This document shows positions 19,831 to 27,855 of a stretch of DNA of 64,000 bases, piece after piece. The stretch is from Nonomuraea helvata (GTDB lineage Bacteria; Actinomycetota; Actinomycetes; Streptosporangiales; Streptosporangiaceae), in NCBI RefSeq assembly GCF_039535785.1, contig NZ_BAAAXV010000001.1, forward strand, positions 3,314,894 through 3,378,893, read 5' to 3'. A model generated the notes under the pieces. It had not been told where the DNA came from, made no database searches, and saw only the letters and a program-made list of their open reading frames with translations. The position numbers and the translations under genes were made by a program. Positions within the stretch are counted from its first letter, which is position 1. Each line of letters starts with the position of its first letter.

Positions 19831-20435
19831 TGCGATCCCTTCCGTCGTGCATGTCGCCATAAAATCCTTCACTTACATATTCTTTTCGATGTCGTTAACA
19901 AGTGCCAACGACGCTTCCGTCTTCCTTGTGCGGCCTGACCAGGCCGGGTGAAGCATGCACTTTACGGACTACCAATGGCCATACCATTTTCTGCTCATTA
20001 AGTGTTCGCCGAGCACCGGTGGTACTCGGCGGCCCGGCTGCTGGAGCCGGTGGTGTCGACCACCTGACCAGGTGATCGACAAATAAGGCGCGGTACTCCG
20101 CGAACCGGAAGGTGCGAGTTCTCTACGGCTGGCCGAGCGGTGCCAGCTGCTGTACCTTCCATGCGTGGCTTCCGAGAATTCGCGTTCCATGCCCGACAGT
20201 GCGGCCAGCACGGTGAACACGAGGAGCACCCGCGGAAGTTCGCCATGGATGGGGACGAGGGCCTGTTCTCAACCACCCGGCCGGGTCATTCCCACAGGCG
20301 CACACACCAGCCGAGAACGCGTCGGCCCTGTTGAGCCCAGTGAGCAAGAAATGAGCAGGAAAGTGGACTGGTCTGTAAGTTCAGGCCCCACATACGCTCC
20401 CCGGTGCGAGATCGCTCCCCCAGAAAGAGAACGCT
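19831..20435. other. Operon promoter region plus recombinase-like debris and a repeat
   Basis: The AT-rich stretch 19860-20010 is the likely promoter region of the minus-strand biosynthetic operon. About 20150-20290 on the minus strand encodes LLVFTVLAALSGMERE, which resembles the end of a serine-resolvase catalytic domain (F-x-x-L-A-x-x-E-R-E), broken at once. A 23-base motif beginning CAGCCGAGAACGC at 20310 recurs near 20900. The dispersed repeat GAGCAGGAAAGTGGACTGGT lies at 20353-20372. Nothing else is recognisable. Confidence 0.35.
20353..20372 (+). repeat. Dispersed repeat, copy 1 of 3
   Basis: GAGCAGGAAAGTGGACTGGT; the other copies at 24383 and 29960 differ at one position (C for G in GAAACTGG). 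Copies 1 and 3 lie 60-120 bases before genes for small secreted proteins. Copies 2 and 3 border aminoglycoside-phosphotransferase relics. No palindrome is evident. Confidence 0.6.
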
Positions 20436-20806
20436 ATGAAGTCGTACCTGCGTAAGGCCCTCGCCAGCTGCGCAGCCGCACTGGCGGTCATGGTGGCCCC
20501 TCCCCTCCCCCACATTCGCTATCAACCACGCAGACTGCAACGTGTCGTACAGTCGTGAATTTCTGCGAATTCAAAACGGTCTAGACCGTCACTGCTTCGC
20601 GAACGGCGACACGATGAGCGGGGCCATCTACGGTGTCGACCTCATCTCCGCAGGGAACAACAATGTGGTAATCGAATACATCGATGGCTTAGGAGGGGCC
20701 CTCAAGAGCCTTCCTGCTTGAAAAGTGGAACCTCTGGGACTTCATTAACGACTCGTCGGGGATCAAACGCAGAATTCATATTATTTACAAGATCAGAATC
20801 ATTTAG
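20436..20806 (+). pseudogene. Secreted beta/gamma-crystallin-like small protein, two frameshifts
   Basis: ATG 20436 behind GAAAGAGA starts a signal peptide (MKSYLRKALASCAAALAVMV). After a run of C near 20500 the mature part continues in the next frame: FAINHADCNVSYSREFLRIQ, then CFANGDTMSGAIYGVDLISA and GNNNVVIEYIDGL. At about 20717 the frame changes again to LEKWNLWDFINDSSGIKRR, ending at TAG 20806. The C-F-A-N-x-G and I-Y-G-V motifs with a W-x-x-W end match the Streptomyces secreted beta/gamma-crystallin (SMPI-like) family, of inhibitors or toxins. Both shifts move +1. One falls in a C-rich run, so a base-calling error or slippage is possible for that one. Confidence 0.65.
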
Positions 20807-21166
20807 GTCGCATTCCAGTGACGGGGACTGCGCCCCACCGCGCGGCCGACTCCAGTGGCCGCACCTATCGACCTCACGCGAGCCCGCGTGTGTCCCTCCA
20901 GCCGAGAACGCTTCGGCCCTGGCTGCGGACACCGCGATAGCGGAGGCGAGCATCGCGGTCGTCCACGGCCGTGCGGGGTCCTCATTCAAACGTTTCATCC
21001 CTGGCGACAATCGGCTCGCCAAGGGATCGGCGACTCTCGGACATGTGGTTGAGCGACTCGCGAGCGGGGCGGAAAAAGATCGCAAGGCCGCGAACCTTCC
21101 TTCCCCCGGCGCTATCCAACCCAGATGTACGACGAAACATAAACAGATTCAGAAGGGCATCCATAG
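20807..21166. other. Intergenic stretch before the LecA-like gene
   Basis: No gene is supported. It contains the second copy (near 20900) of the CAGCCGAGAACGC-type 23-base motif seen at 20310, and the promoter and GAAGGG site of the gene at 21167. The frames here have no recognisable peptide. Confidence 0.35.
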
Positions 21167-21637
21167 ATGCGATCAAAGCTGGCCACCCTGTTCCTCGCCA
21201 CGCTCGCCGCCGGAAGCTGCGTCCTCGCCGGCGCCTCGCCCGCCTCGGCCACGGAGTCGCAGTACGGCAAAAGCAAATGGATCAGCGCCGAGAGCGGCTG
21301 GCAGAACGCCGGCGTGTACGTCGAACCCGGTGACCTGGTGCAGATCCACTACGTCAGTGGCCGGTGGACGGTCGACCACCGCGAGTTCCCCTATGTGTCC
21401 TCGCGCGGCTACCCCTGGGACATCGACAGCGAGATCTACCAGGGATGCAAGGTCCTCAGCCAGTACCCATACGGCACGCTGATCGCGAAGGTCAACGGAG
21501 ACCACTACAGAATCGGCACTGGGGCTTCCATCCGGACGCGCCAGGAAGGCTTCCTCCAGTTGCGCATCAACGACGCCGACGGTTGCCTCCGCGACAACGA
21601 CGGCGCCGTCCGCGTGACGATCACGGTCACCGACTAA
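21167..21637 (+). CDS. Secreted LecA-like (PA-IL fold) protein
   Basis: The 156-residue protein has a signal peptide of about 28 residues ending ASPASA, followed by a compact beta domain. Motifs GVYVEPGDLVQIHYVSGRW, YPYGTLIAKV, GTGASIRT, GFLQLRINDADGCLRDNDG and VRVTITV follow the strand order of LecA/PA-IL-like galactose-binding folds, in which an I-N-D-x(5)-L-x-D-N-x-G segment carries calcium and sugar contacts. Two Cys in the mature part (QGCKV and DGCLR) could pair. It is expected to be exported and to bind sugars or cell-wall glycans. It is a stand-alone gene among debris with its own site (GAAGGG). The fold call is fairly confident; the ligand is unknown. Confidence 0.7.
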   Translation: MRSKLATLFLATLAAGSCVLAGASPASATESQYGKSKWISAESGWQNAGVYVEPGDLVQIHYVSGRWTVDHREFPYVSSRGYPWDIDSEIYQGCKVLSQYPYGTLIAKVNGDHYRIGTGASIRTRQEGFLQLRINDADGCLRDNDGAVRVTITVTD

Positions 21638-21699
21638 CTAGGGCTCGTATGCAGTGGAGAGTCACCGGACCTTCCGCAGCTCAGTCGGTAGGTTACCGC

Positions 21700-22190
21700 G
21701 TGTCTAGGTCTCCGGCTCGCGTACGTTTTGCGCCCTCCCCTACTGGGATGTTCCATGTGGGTGGGCGCGGTCGGCTCCGTATACCTGGGCGGTGGCGCGG
21801 CAATCCGGAGGCACGTTCGTGCTCCGTGTCGAGGACACAGACACGGCCCGTAACCGGCCGAAGTGGACTCAGGGCAATCATCGACGCCTTGGCGGCGATC
21901 GGGATCAGCACCGCAGATCCGGTCTTCGAGTGCCCGTATTTCCAGTCGGACAATGCCGCCCGGCACCGGAAAGCGTCCTGCGGCTGTACCGGCCGGCCGG
22001 GCGTACTACTGCGACTGCACTTGCGAGCAGCTCAAGAGCGGACAGGGTCCGAGCACCTGGGGGTATGACGGGTTCTGCTGTGAGCGGGGGCTGGAGTACG
22101 TCGGGGGGCGGGCGCTGCGGTTCCGTACGCCGGATGGGGGGCGAGACGGTGGTCGAGGATCTCGTCCGCGGTCAGCTGATCTTTCCCAGC
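21700..22190 (+). pseudogene. Glutamyl-tRNA synthetase, N-terminal part, frameshifted
   Basis: From GTG 21700 the sequence reads RVRFAPSPTGMFHVGG, the class I HIGH-region of glutamyl-tRNA synthetases. Then, in changed frames, it gives [49 protein letters not shown] and [13 protein letters not shown]. At least three shifts are needed. The similarity ends near 22190, before the KMSKR region, so it cannot be active. Intact GltX is about 480 residues. It is probably a remnant of a second, accessory copy. Confidence 0.8.
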
Positions 22191-22515
22191 AGCGCGCGGG
22201 CGTCGCCGGACAGCATGCGGTCGTAGGCAGCCTCTACCTCGTCCAGTGGGCTGGTCTCGATCATGGGCCGCACGCCCGTCAGTGCGGCGAAGCGCAGGGT
22301 CTCCTCGACATCGAGGGCGGTGCCGGACGGGTGGCCATGCACGGACCTGCTCGCCGCGCGATGAGCTGGAACGGGCTGACCTGAATGGATTCCGGCGTTG
22401 CGCCGAGCATGATGAGTTCGCCGTTGTGACGCAGCCCGTCGATGGTGGCGCCCATGGCGTCGGAGCTGGCCGCGGTGGCGAGCACGACCTTCGCGCCGCA
22501 CAGGGCGGACACCGG
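22172..22515 (-). pseudogene. Zinc-type alcohol dehydrogenase, C-terminal fragment
   Basis: The minus strand encodes VVLATAASSDAMGATIDGLR and [20 protein letters not shown]. After a frameshift it continues [20 protein letters not shown] and [21 protein letters not shown], ending at 22172. This is the nucleotide-binding and C-terminal part of medium-chain dehydrogenases of the AdhP type. The catalytic zinc domain is absent. Its end overlaps the 3' edge of the gltX relic on the opposite strand, marking a rearrangement point. Confidence 0.75.
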
Positions 22516-22534
22516 CGGTGGCGGGAGCCAGGGT

Positions 22535-23168
22535 GCCGAGTCCGGACCGACGGCATCCCGTACTGTGGCTCGGCACGGCTGACGAACCGGTTTGCCAAGT
22601 ACGGGACGACAGTAGGGCGTTCCGGTTGGCGCGCCGTGCTGGTATGCGCAGCGCACCTGACTCCCATCCCGGCTCTCGGCATTGCGGCCATTGCCATCGG
22701 GTTGGAGGTGTGCTTCGTGTCCCAGATGCTGTCGAGAGATGTCGTTGATGTCCCATCACGCTGGGCTCGGTGCTCTTCATCCTCTTCCCTGCGGTGCTCG
22801 CCGCCATCTCGGGGACCTCGGCCGTGCGCGAGACCTCCGTTGTCCTGAGGATGCGGAGGGCATGGCGGCGCGCGAGGCGTGGAGAGGCCGTGCAGGTTCT
22901 GACCGGTGTGGCGCTGCGGCCCGGCCGCGGACTGTCCGTCTCAGGTGCGCGTGTCGTGCTGGTGAGCGGCCGGGTCGCCGCGACCTGGACCGTCGACGCG
23001 GGCATCGTGGTCATCACCCCGCTGCGCGGTTTCACCCGAGCCGAGCACACCGCCGTCACGCCGTCCCCTGAGCAAAGGCCGGCGGGAGATGTTCGAGCCG
23101 TCTACGCGGGCAGTGTTGTATTCGCTCCCGTCGCGGCAGAGGACGGCCATCAGTCCGACCTACTGTAG
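22535..23168 (+). pseudogene. Hypothetical membrane-associated protein, frameshifted
   Basis: One frame gives a hydrophobic segment (PIPALGIAAIAIGLEVCFVS). After a shift near 22755 another gives SVLFILFPAVLAAISG, then a basic RMRRAWRRARRGE stretch and a beta-rich end (VLTGVALRPGRGLSVSG; VDAGIVVITPLRG), stop 23168. The order, two membrane segments then a soluble domain, looks like one small membrane protein with a frameshift. I do not recognise the family. Confidence 0.4.
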
Positions 23169-23255
23169 TGACGACCTGCTGAGAACTCGGATGCCGTCGC
23201 CGCCTAAGGGCTCAGGAAGGTGCCCGTCCGCCGGGTGTGACGCACCCAGGGCGGG

Positions 23256-23726
23256 CTACGAGGAGCGCTGATCCGGCACGCCCTCGTCGTCCGGGTCGAG
23301 CCGCGCCCAGACTTCGGCGAGGTTGCGCAGGTGCTCGTCGTCGAGCCGGTCGAAGAAGAGCCTGCGCAGGTCGCTGTGCTGCTGGCGCCATGCCTTGCGC
23401 ATGAGCGCCCTCCCGTCCTTGGTCAGGACCGCCGTGAAGCCACGTCCGTCGTCGGCCGTCCGTCGCCTCTCGATCAGGCCGCGACGCTCGAGCCGGTCGG
23501 CGAGCCGGGTGAACCCGCCGGTGGACATCAGGCGCTGCTGGGCGAGCTCCGACATCCGCATGCCGTTCCGGCCGGCCTCGCCCAGCAGTGCCAGCACGCT
23601 GTACTCGGCCATGCTCACGTTCAGCGGAGCGAGGCCGGCCTCGATTTCACGCCAGATCCGATCATGGGTGAGCAGGAACCCCCGCCACGCCTGGTCTTCA
23701 AGCTCTCGCAGCTTGTCGGTCGCCAT
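23256..23726 (-). CDS. MarR-family transcriptional regulator
   Basis: The 156-residue protein has the MarR layout: an N-terminal dimerisation helix, then the winged helix (MAEYSVLALLGEAGRNGMRM, LAQQRLMSTGGFTRLADRLE and RRGLIERRRTADDGRGFTAV with the D-x-R wing), and a C-terminal helix pair. ATG 23726 or GTG 23735 are possible starts. No Cys-sensor motif is present. It is transcribed away from the relic cluster. The flavin monooxygenase operon lies 1.6 kb away, whose upstream region has a MarR-sized palindrome (27583-27602), but the link is unproven. Confidence 0.9.
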   Translation of the reverse strand: MATDKLRELEDQAWRGFLLTHDRIWREIEAGLAPLNVSMAEYSVLALLGEAGRNGMRMSELAQQRLMSTGGFTRLADRLERRGLIERRRTADDGRGFTAVLTKDGRALMRKAWRQQHSDLRRLFFDRLDDEHLRNLAEVWARLDPDDEGVPDQRSS

Positions 23727-23961
23727 GAGCAGCACGGTATCGACAGGTCATCTCGAGAACCAACCGATGTGTCTGCCTGCACAGCAAACCTTGTTCGCGG
23801 CCAGAACATGGTGTTGGCAAGCCGGTGCGTGACCTGCTCGCCCCGACGTCGAGCGCGAGGAGACCCGGGCCCGTCGTTATCTGGGGTTGTCAAACGAACT
23901 TGCTGGTCAGCCGCATGAAGCTCGTTAAGGCACGTCAGGCCCGTCAGGCACGTAGACGTCA

Positions 23962-24043
23962 GCATGCCGTGCATGGCCGGGACCGGCGCGAAGGTATTCG
24001 AGCGTGTGCGGAGGCGATTGATCAGCAATGGGCCGTTGCGATG
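23962..24043. repeat. 82-bp repeat, copy 1 (partner at 29735-29816)
   Basis: This segment aligns without gaps to 29735-29816 and shares long identical blocks such as CGGCGCGAAG, ATTCGAGCGTGTG and GGGCCGTTGCGATG. On the minus strand it covers the last codons and 3' flank of a phosphotransferase relic in both copies, so it is a duplicated APH-gene end. Confidence 0.7.
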
Positions 24044-24430
24044 GTGTGTCGTTCGGGCACGGCGCAGGGTCGCGGCGTCCGGAGTGGGTAAGCGCCACGG
24101 AAGCGGGCGGCGGTGCCGTCCGACAGCAGGATCCCAGCGGCGGCGCGGTCGCCTGGCGGATCGCCGGCGCGGAGGCCGTCGAGTCGAACGCGCCGCATAA
24201 CGTGCCGTCCGCGGTGAGGACGTCAGCCGGATGCAGGTCGCCGTGGAGCGCTGCGGGACGGGAACCGGCAGAGGAAAGCGCGGGCGAGGGCGGGCAGCCA
24301 GGTGTGTTCCACGCGCAGCAGCGCCCCCGCAGACGGCGTCGCCCCAGGGCAACCGAATGGTGAGGGTCGTCGCCAGGCCGGTGAGCAGGAAACTGGACTG
24401 GTCACCTGTGGCGTTCCCCCCGGGGTGTGG
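24022..24430 (-). pseudogene. Aminoglycoside-phosphotransferase-family relic 1
   Basis: Spread over frames on the minus strand are LLRVEHTWLPALARA, PLPVPVPQRS, LHGDLHPADVLTADGT (the catalytic H-G-D-x-H-x-x-N-like loop; Asp in place of the usual Asn), LRAGDPPGDRAAAGILL, RFRGAYP and an end ATAHC at stop 24022. This order is that of APH/COG3173 kinases from the C-lobe hinge to the C-terminus. Frameshifts and the missing ATP-binding lobe make it inactive. Confidence 0.65.
24383..24402 (+). repeat. Dispersed repeat, copy 2 of 3
   Basis: GAGCAGGAAACTGGACTGGT followed by CACC; identical to copy 3 at 29960 through at least CAC. It lies at the 5' edge of the first phosphotransferase relic. Confidence 0.65.
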
Positions 24431-24666
24431 ACACCCGGTTTTCATGCAGCCGGTGCGGCCACTCTAGCCACAAGACGATCAGAAGACGACGAGTCAGAAG
24501 AGCTGGCGGGCACCCTGGTCCGGGTTCCGGCGTCCGCCAGGTCAAGTGGTTGATCATGCCGTCAGCAGCACGGATGTCGCCATTTCGGCCGACCCGTCGG
24601 ACCGCACCAGTGCTCCGCGCGGGTCGTCTTCCGCGGCTGCCGACTCGTGATTCGCCCTGCTGGGTG

Positions 24667-25552
24667 TCAGCTCATGGCCTGCCGGAAGTACTCCTCGGCG
24701 CTGGTCGGCTTGATGCCGGGGTAGCGGTGGTTCTCGAGCGGGTCGAGCTTCCCCTTCCCACTGACCATGGCCCAGTTGTACTGCAGCAGGAGGTACTCGA
24801 ACGTGTCGGTGGCCACCGCCTTACGGCGTTCGATCTCGGCGCGGAGGTCGTCGGTGCTGCCGAGCCGCCGTGCCTCGAGCCGTCGCCCCGAGCCGCGCTC
24901 CATGGCCTGGTGCAGTTCCTTCAGCGTCAGCACATCCCCGGCCACTCGCACGGTGCGTCCGGCGGTCGAGGGGTCGAGGGCTACTTCGGCGGTCCACTCG
25001 GCGGTGTCGGAATAGGTGGAGAAGTCGACGGGTTGATCGCCGTCACCCCAATAGCTGAAGGTGCCGGACTCCCAGTCGACCCAGTTGTACCAGGGCTCGT
25101 TCAGGACCTCGAGGAAGGCGCCGATGAGGACTGAGGTGGGTGCCACGGTGCTGGACCGGTAGGCCTCGGCGGCCTTCTTGCGGAGGTCGGCGAAGTCGTT
25201 GTCACCGTAGTCGAGTCGGTCTATACCGAGGGAGAAATCTGAGGGGATCCAGCGCGGAACCCCGGCCTTCTCGGCGGCACGCAGCAGGTTGACCTGGCCG
25301 TCGATGATGACCTCCGCACCCCCCTGGACGGCGGAGACAACGACGTCCACTCCCTGCAGCGCGGGTGAGGCGGTCGGCGGGATCGCGGATGTCTCCTTCT
25401 ACGACCTCGATGGCCGGGTCGTCGAATGCCTGCAGGCCCTTGGCGTTGCCGGGCCTGACGAGGGCGCGGACCTGCACGTCCCGCCGTCGCAGACTGTCGA
25501 TGATCAGACGGCCCAGGCGACCGGTGGCGCCGGCCACGAACACAGTAGACAT
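24667..25552 (-). pseudogene. NmrA-family NAD(P)-binding protein with one frameshift
   Basis: ATG 25552 behind AGGGAGC starts MSTVFVAGATGRLGRLI, the G-x-x-G-x-x-G dinucleotide loop of NmrA/isoflavone-reductase-like proteins. The frame runs to GDIRDPADRLT near 25375, then must shift by one base to continue as ALQGVDVVVSAVQGG, VPRWIPSDFSLG and onward to stop 24667 (MS). Without the shift the total would be about 295 residues, normal for the family. Only one lesion is present, so either a recent mutation or a sequencing error is possible. If intact, it would be an NADPH-dependent reductase or redox sensor. Confidence 0.75.
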
Positions 25553-25628
25553 GGATGCTCCCTGTAAGGGTGAGATGGAACGGGACCCGCTGAATGCGGC
25601 AGCCCCCGGCTGAACACCGGACAGCGAT

Positions 25629-26327
25629 TCATGTGCGGCTAGGAGAACTGGCTCGCAGGACTGGTTGGACGAGCCTCTGCCTGCTGGATGCGCTCGAAGA
25701 GAGGCCAAGCGGCTTTGCCCGGGGCCGGCCATTCGCTGGTTCGCCGTCCTGTGCTGCTTCAGGGCCCGTCGCGCGAGCTCTGAGAAGATCTGCGACGTCA
25801 GTGAGTCCGACCTCGATGCGTCCATAGATGCGGGGGTTGAGCAGTGTCGTACCGTCGAAGTCTCCGGCGGAGGCGAAGAACGCGACCGGGATCGTCAACG
25901 CCTGGAAGAAGGCGAACAGTGGCCGCAAGGCGTGTTCCAGGACAAGCGCATGGTGGTCGCCTCCGCCCGTCGCGGCAAGGAGGACGGGCTTGTTCGCGAG
26001 CGCATACTGGTCGACAAGGTCGAAGAAGTGCTTGAACATGCCCGGGTACGTACCGCGGAACACAGGTGCGGCGGCGATGAGAAGATCGGCATCCTCGGCG
26101 AGCCGGAGCGAGTCTTCGACCTCGGGCGTGACGTCATCGCGCTCGATCGCTCCGGTGAACCCCGCGCCCAAGCGGTACACGTCAACCCGGGACACCTCGA
26201 TGGGGAGCATGTCCTTCAGAGTGTCGAGGACAACGTCGACGAGTCCCATCGTCTTGGACGGCTGACTGGGGCTGCCGTTGACGACGACGACGCGCAGGAC
26301 CGGACCGGTGTCCGCTACGGCGGTCAT
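25629..26327 (-). CDS. NADPH-dependent FMN reductase
   Basis: The 232-residue flavodoxin-like reductase contains VVVVNGSPSQPSKTMGL (phosphate loop), AAPVFRGTYPGMFKHFFD (flavin ring contact) and ALANKPVLLAATGG, typical of the SsuE/MsuE family. The C-terminal 40 residues are extended and Ser/Arg-rich. ATG 26327 overlaps the stop of the LLM monooxygenase gene as ATGA, so the two proteins are made together. The reductase should supply reduced FMN to that oxygenase. Confidence 0.9.
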   Translation of the reverse strand: MTAVADTGPVLRVVVVNGSPSQPSKTMGLVDVVLDTLKDMLPIEVSRVDVYRLGAGFTGAIERDDVTPEVEDSLRLAEDADLLIAAAPVFRGTYPGMFKHFFDLVDQYALANKPVLLAATGGGDHHALVLEHALRPLFAFFQALTIPVAFFASAGDFDGTTLLNPRIYGRIEVGLTDVADLLRARATGPEAAQDGEPANGRPRAKPLGLSSSASSRQRLVQPVLRASSPSRT

Positions 26328-27385
26328 GCCGCGCTCTTCTCTCGCAGTGTGACCTCGTGGCGCACGACGGGTGCCACCTCGGTGCCGAGCAGTTCGATCG
26401 CCTCGAGGTGCTCCTTCTGCGGCATCCCGCCGAAGCCCATCTGGATGATGGCGCGGTTGAGGCCGTACAGCTCGTGGTAGGTGAGCAGTTTGTCGATGAG
26501 CTCCTGCGGGCTGCCGACCAGCAGTCCGGCCGCGGGCGACGACTGCGCGTCGAACGCGGCCCGGGGAAGCCGGAGGCCGACGCCGCGCTGGTGGTTGTTC
26601 TCCATCATGCCCCTGGCGAAGTAGGGGTACATGGTGTCGCGTGCACCCTGGCTGGTCCGCCCGACGAACCCGTGCGAGTTCACGCTGATCGGCAGCGCGT
26701 CCGCGTCGTGCCCGGCCTTCGCCGCGGCTGCTCGGTAGAGCTGGACCGTCTCCTCGTGGAAGGTCATCGGTCCGAGCAGCAGCGCCAGGGCCAGGGGCAG
26801 ACCGAGGTGGCCGGTGCTGATGGCCGACGCGGGCGATCCGCCGACCCCGACCCAGATCGGGATGGTGCCGCCGTCGGCGCGGGGCGCGATGTCGGCGTCG
26901 ACCAGGGGGGCGCGGAAGCGCCCCGACCAGGTGAGCGGGTTCTGGTCGCGGATCTTCAGCAGCAGGTCGAGCTTCTCGCGGAACAGGTCCGCGTAGTCCT
27001 TCAGCTCGTGCCCGAACAGGGGGAAGGACTCGGTATAGGAGCCGCGGCCGGCGATGATCTCGGCGCGGCCGGCGGACAGCAGGTCGATCGTGGCGAACTG
27101 CTCCCACACGCGTACCGGGTCCTCCGAGCCGAGCACCGTGACCGAACTCGTCAGCTTGATGCGCTCGGTCTTCTCCGCGGCGGCGGCCAACAGGATGGCC
27201 GGCGCTGATCCGACGAAGTCGCTGCGGTGGTGCTCGCCCACGCCGAAGACGTCCAAGCCCACCTGGTCGGCGACCTGCGCCTGCTCGATCGTCTCGCGGA
27301 CGCGCTGCCGCGGGGACGGCAGGGCCCCGGTGGACGGGTCCTCCGTGAGCTCCCCGAACGTCATGATGCCGATCTCGAATGGCAT
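26324..27385 (-). CDS. LLM-class FMN-dependent monooxygenase
   Basis: The 353-residue protein belongs to the bacterial-luciferase-like family. It has the N-terminal strand FEIGIMTFGELTEDP, DVFGVGEHHRSDFVGSAP, IKLTSSVTVLGSEDPVRVWE, and the phosphate-binding PIWVGVGGSPASAIS; it ends with the FGGMPQKEHLEAIELLGTEV helix. These place it in the SsuD/LuxAB superfamily. The start follows GAGAGGAAAC at a good distance. It is translationally coupled to the FMN reductase, forming a two-component oxygenase. Likely roles are desulfonation or oxidation of a small organic compound; the substrate is unknown. Confidence 0.9.
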   Translation of the reverse strand: MPFEIGIMTFGELTEDPSTGALPSPRQRVRETIEQAQVADQVGLDVFGVGEHHRSDFVGSAPAILLAAAAEKTERIKLTSSVTVLGSEDPVRVWEQFATIDLLSAGRAEIIAGRGSYTESFPLFGHELKDYADLFREKLDLLLKIRDQNPLTWSGRFRAPLVDADIAPRADGGTIPIWVGVGGSPASAISTGHLGLPLALALLLGPMTFHEETVQLYRAAAAKAGHDADALPISVNSHGFVGRTSQGARDTMYPYFARGMMENNHQRGVGLRLPRAAFDAQSSPAAGLLVGSPQELIDKLLTYHELYGLNRAIIQMGFGGMPQKEHLEAIELLGTEVAPVVRHEVTLREKSAA

Positions 27386-27566
27386 GTCGTTTCCTCTCTC
27401 CGGCCGGAGGCACCGCGCGCCTCCGACCGCCGATCCACACCTCCTTCAATCTGTCTGCGCAAGCAAATATTCCCGGGCGCCGCCTGAGGCCTGTGCCACA
27501 TACTTTGCGCAGGACGGGTCGGCCGCATGAGACCTCAAGGACGAGCTCAGATGCGAAATCGGGTCA

Positions 27567-27602
27567 ACTCCAGGAGTCAAATAGTTGCCTGCAAAGGCAA
27601 CT
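27567..27602. promoter_or_regulatory. Two palindromes upstream of the flavin monooxygenase operon
   Basis: ACTCCAGGAGT (27567-27577) and AGTTGCCTGCAAAGGCAACT (27583-27602, 8-bp arms with a 4-base centre) are perfect inverted repeats in the divergent region between the LLM gene (start 27385) and the kinase gene (start 27856). Size and symmetry suit MarR- or TetR-type dimers. The second could also fold as a hairpin. Confidence 0.5.
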
Positions 27603-27855
27603 TATGAGCTCCTTTGCGTGCGAGTAGGTTGGCAACAGTCCTCGCGTATCCCGCGATGCCCGCACGGTACGTGCCTGCCGGGCAGTCGGGCCGTCTGGTG
27701 CGACCTGAGCTGCTCTGCTCACCCTCGCCCCGGGCCGGTGCTGGGCCGCCGGGCCGGTAAGATCGTTTGGGGGTTCGCATCTGCGGCCGGTGGGCAAGCC
27801 GTGCGAGATAGCCTGGGGCGACGTGAGATCGTCGTGAGGTGGCGGGGGTGAGTCG

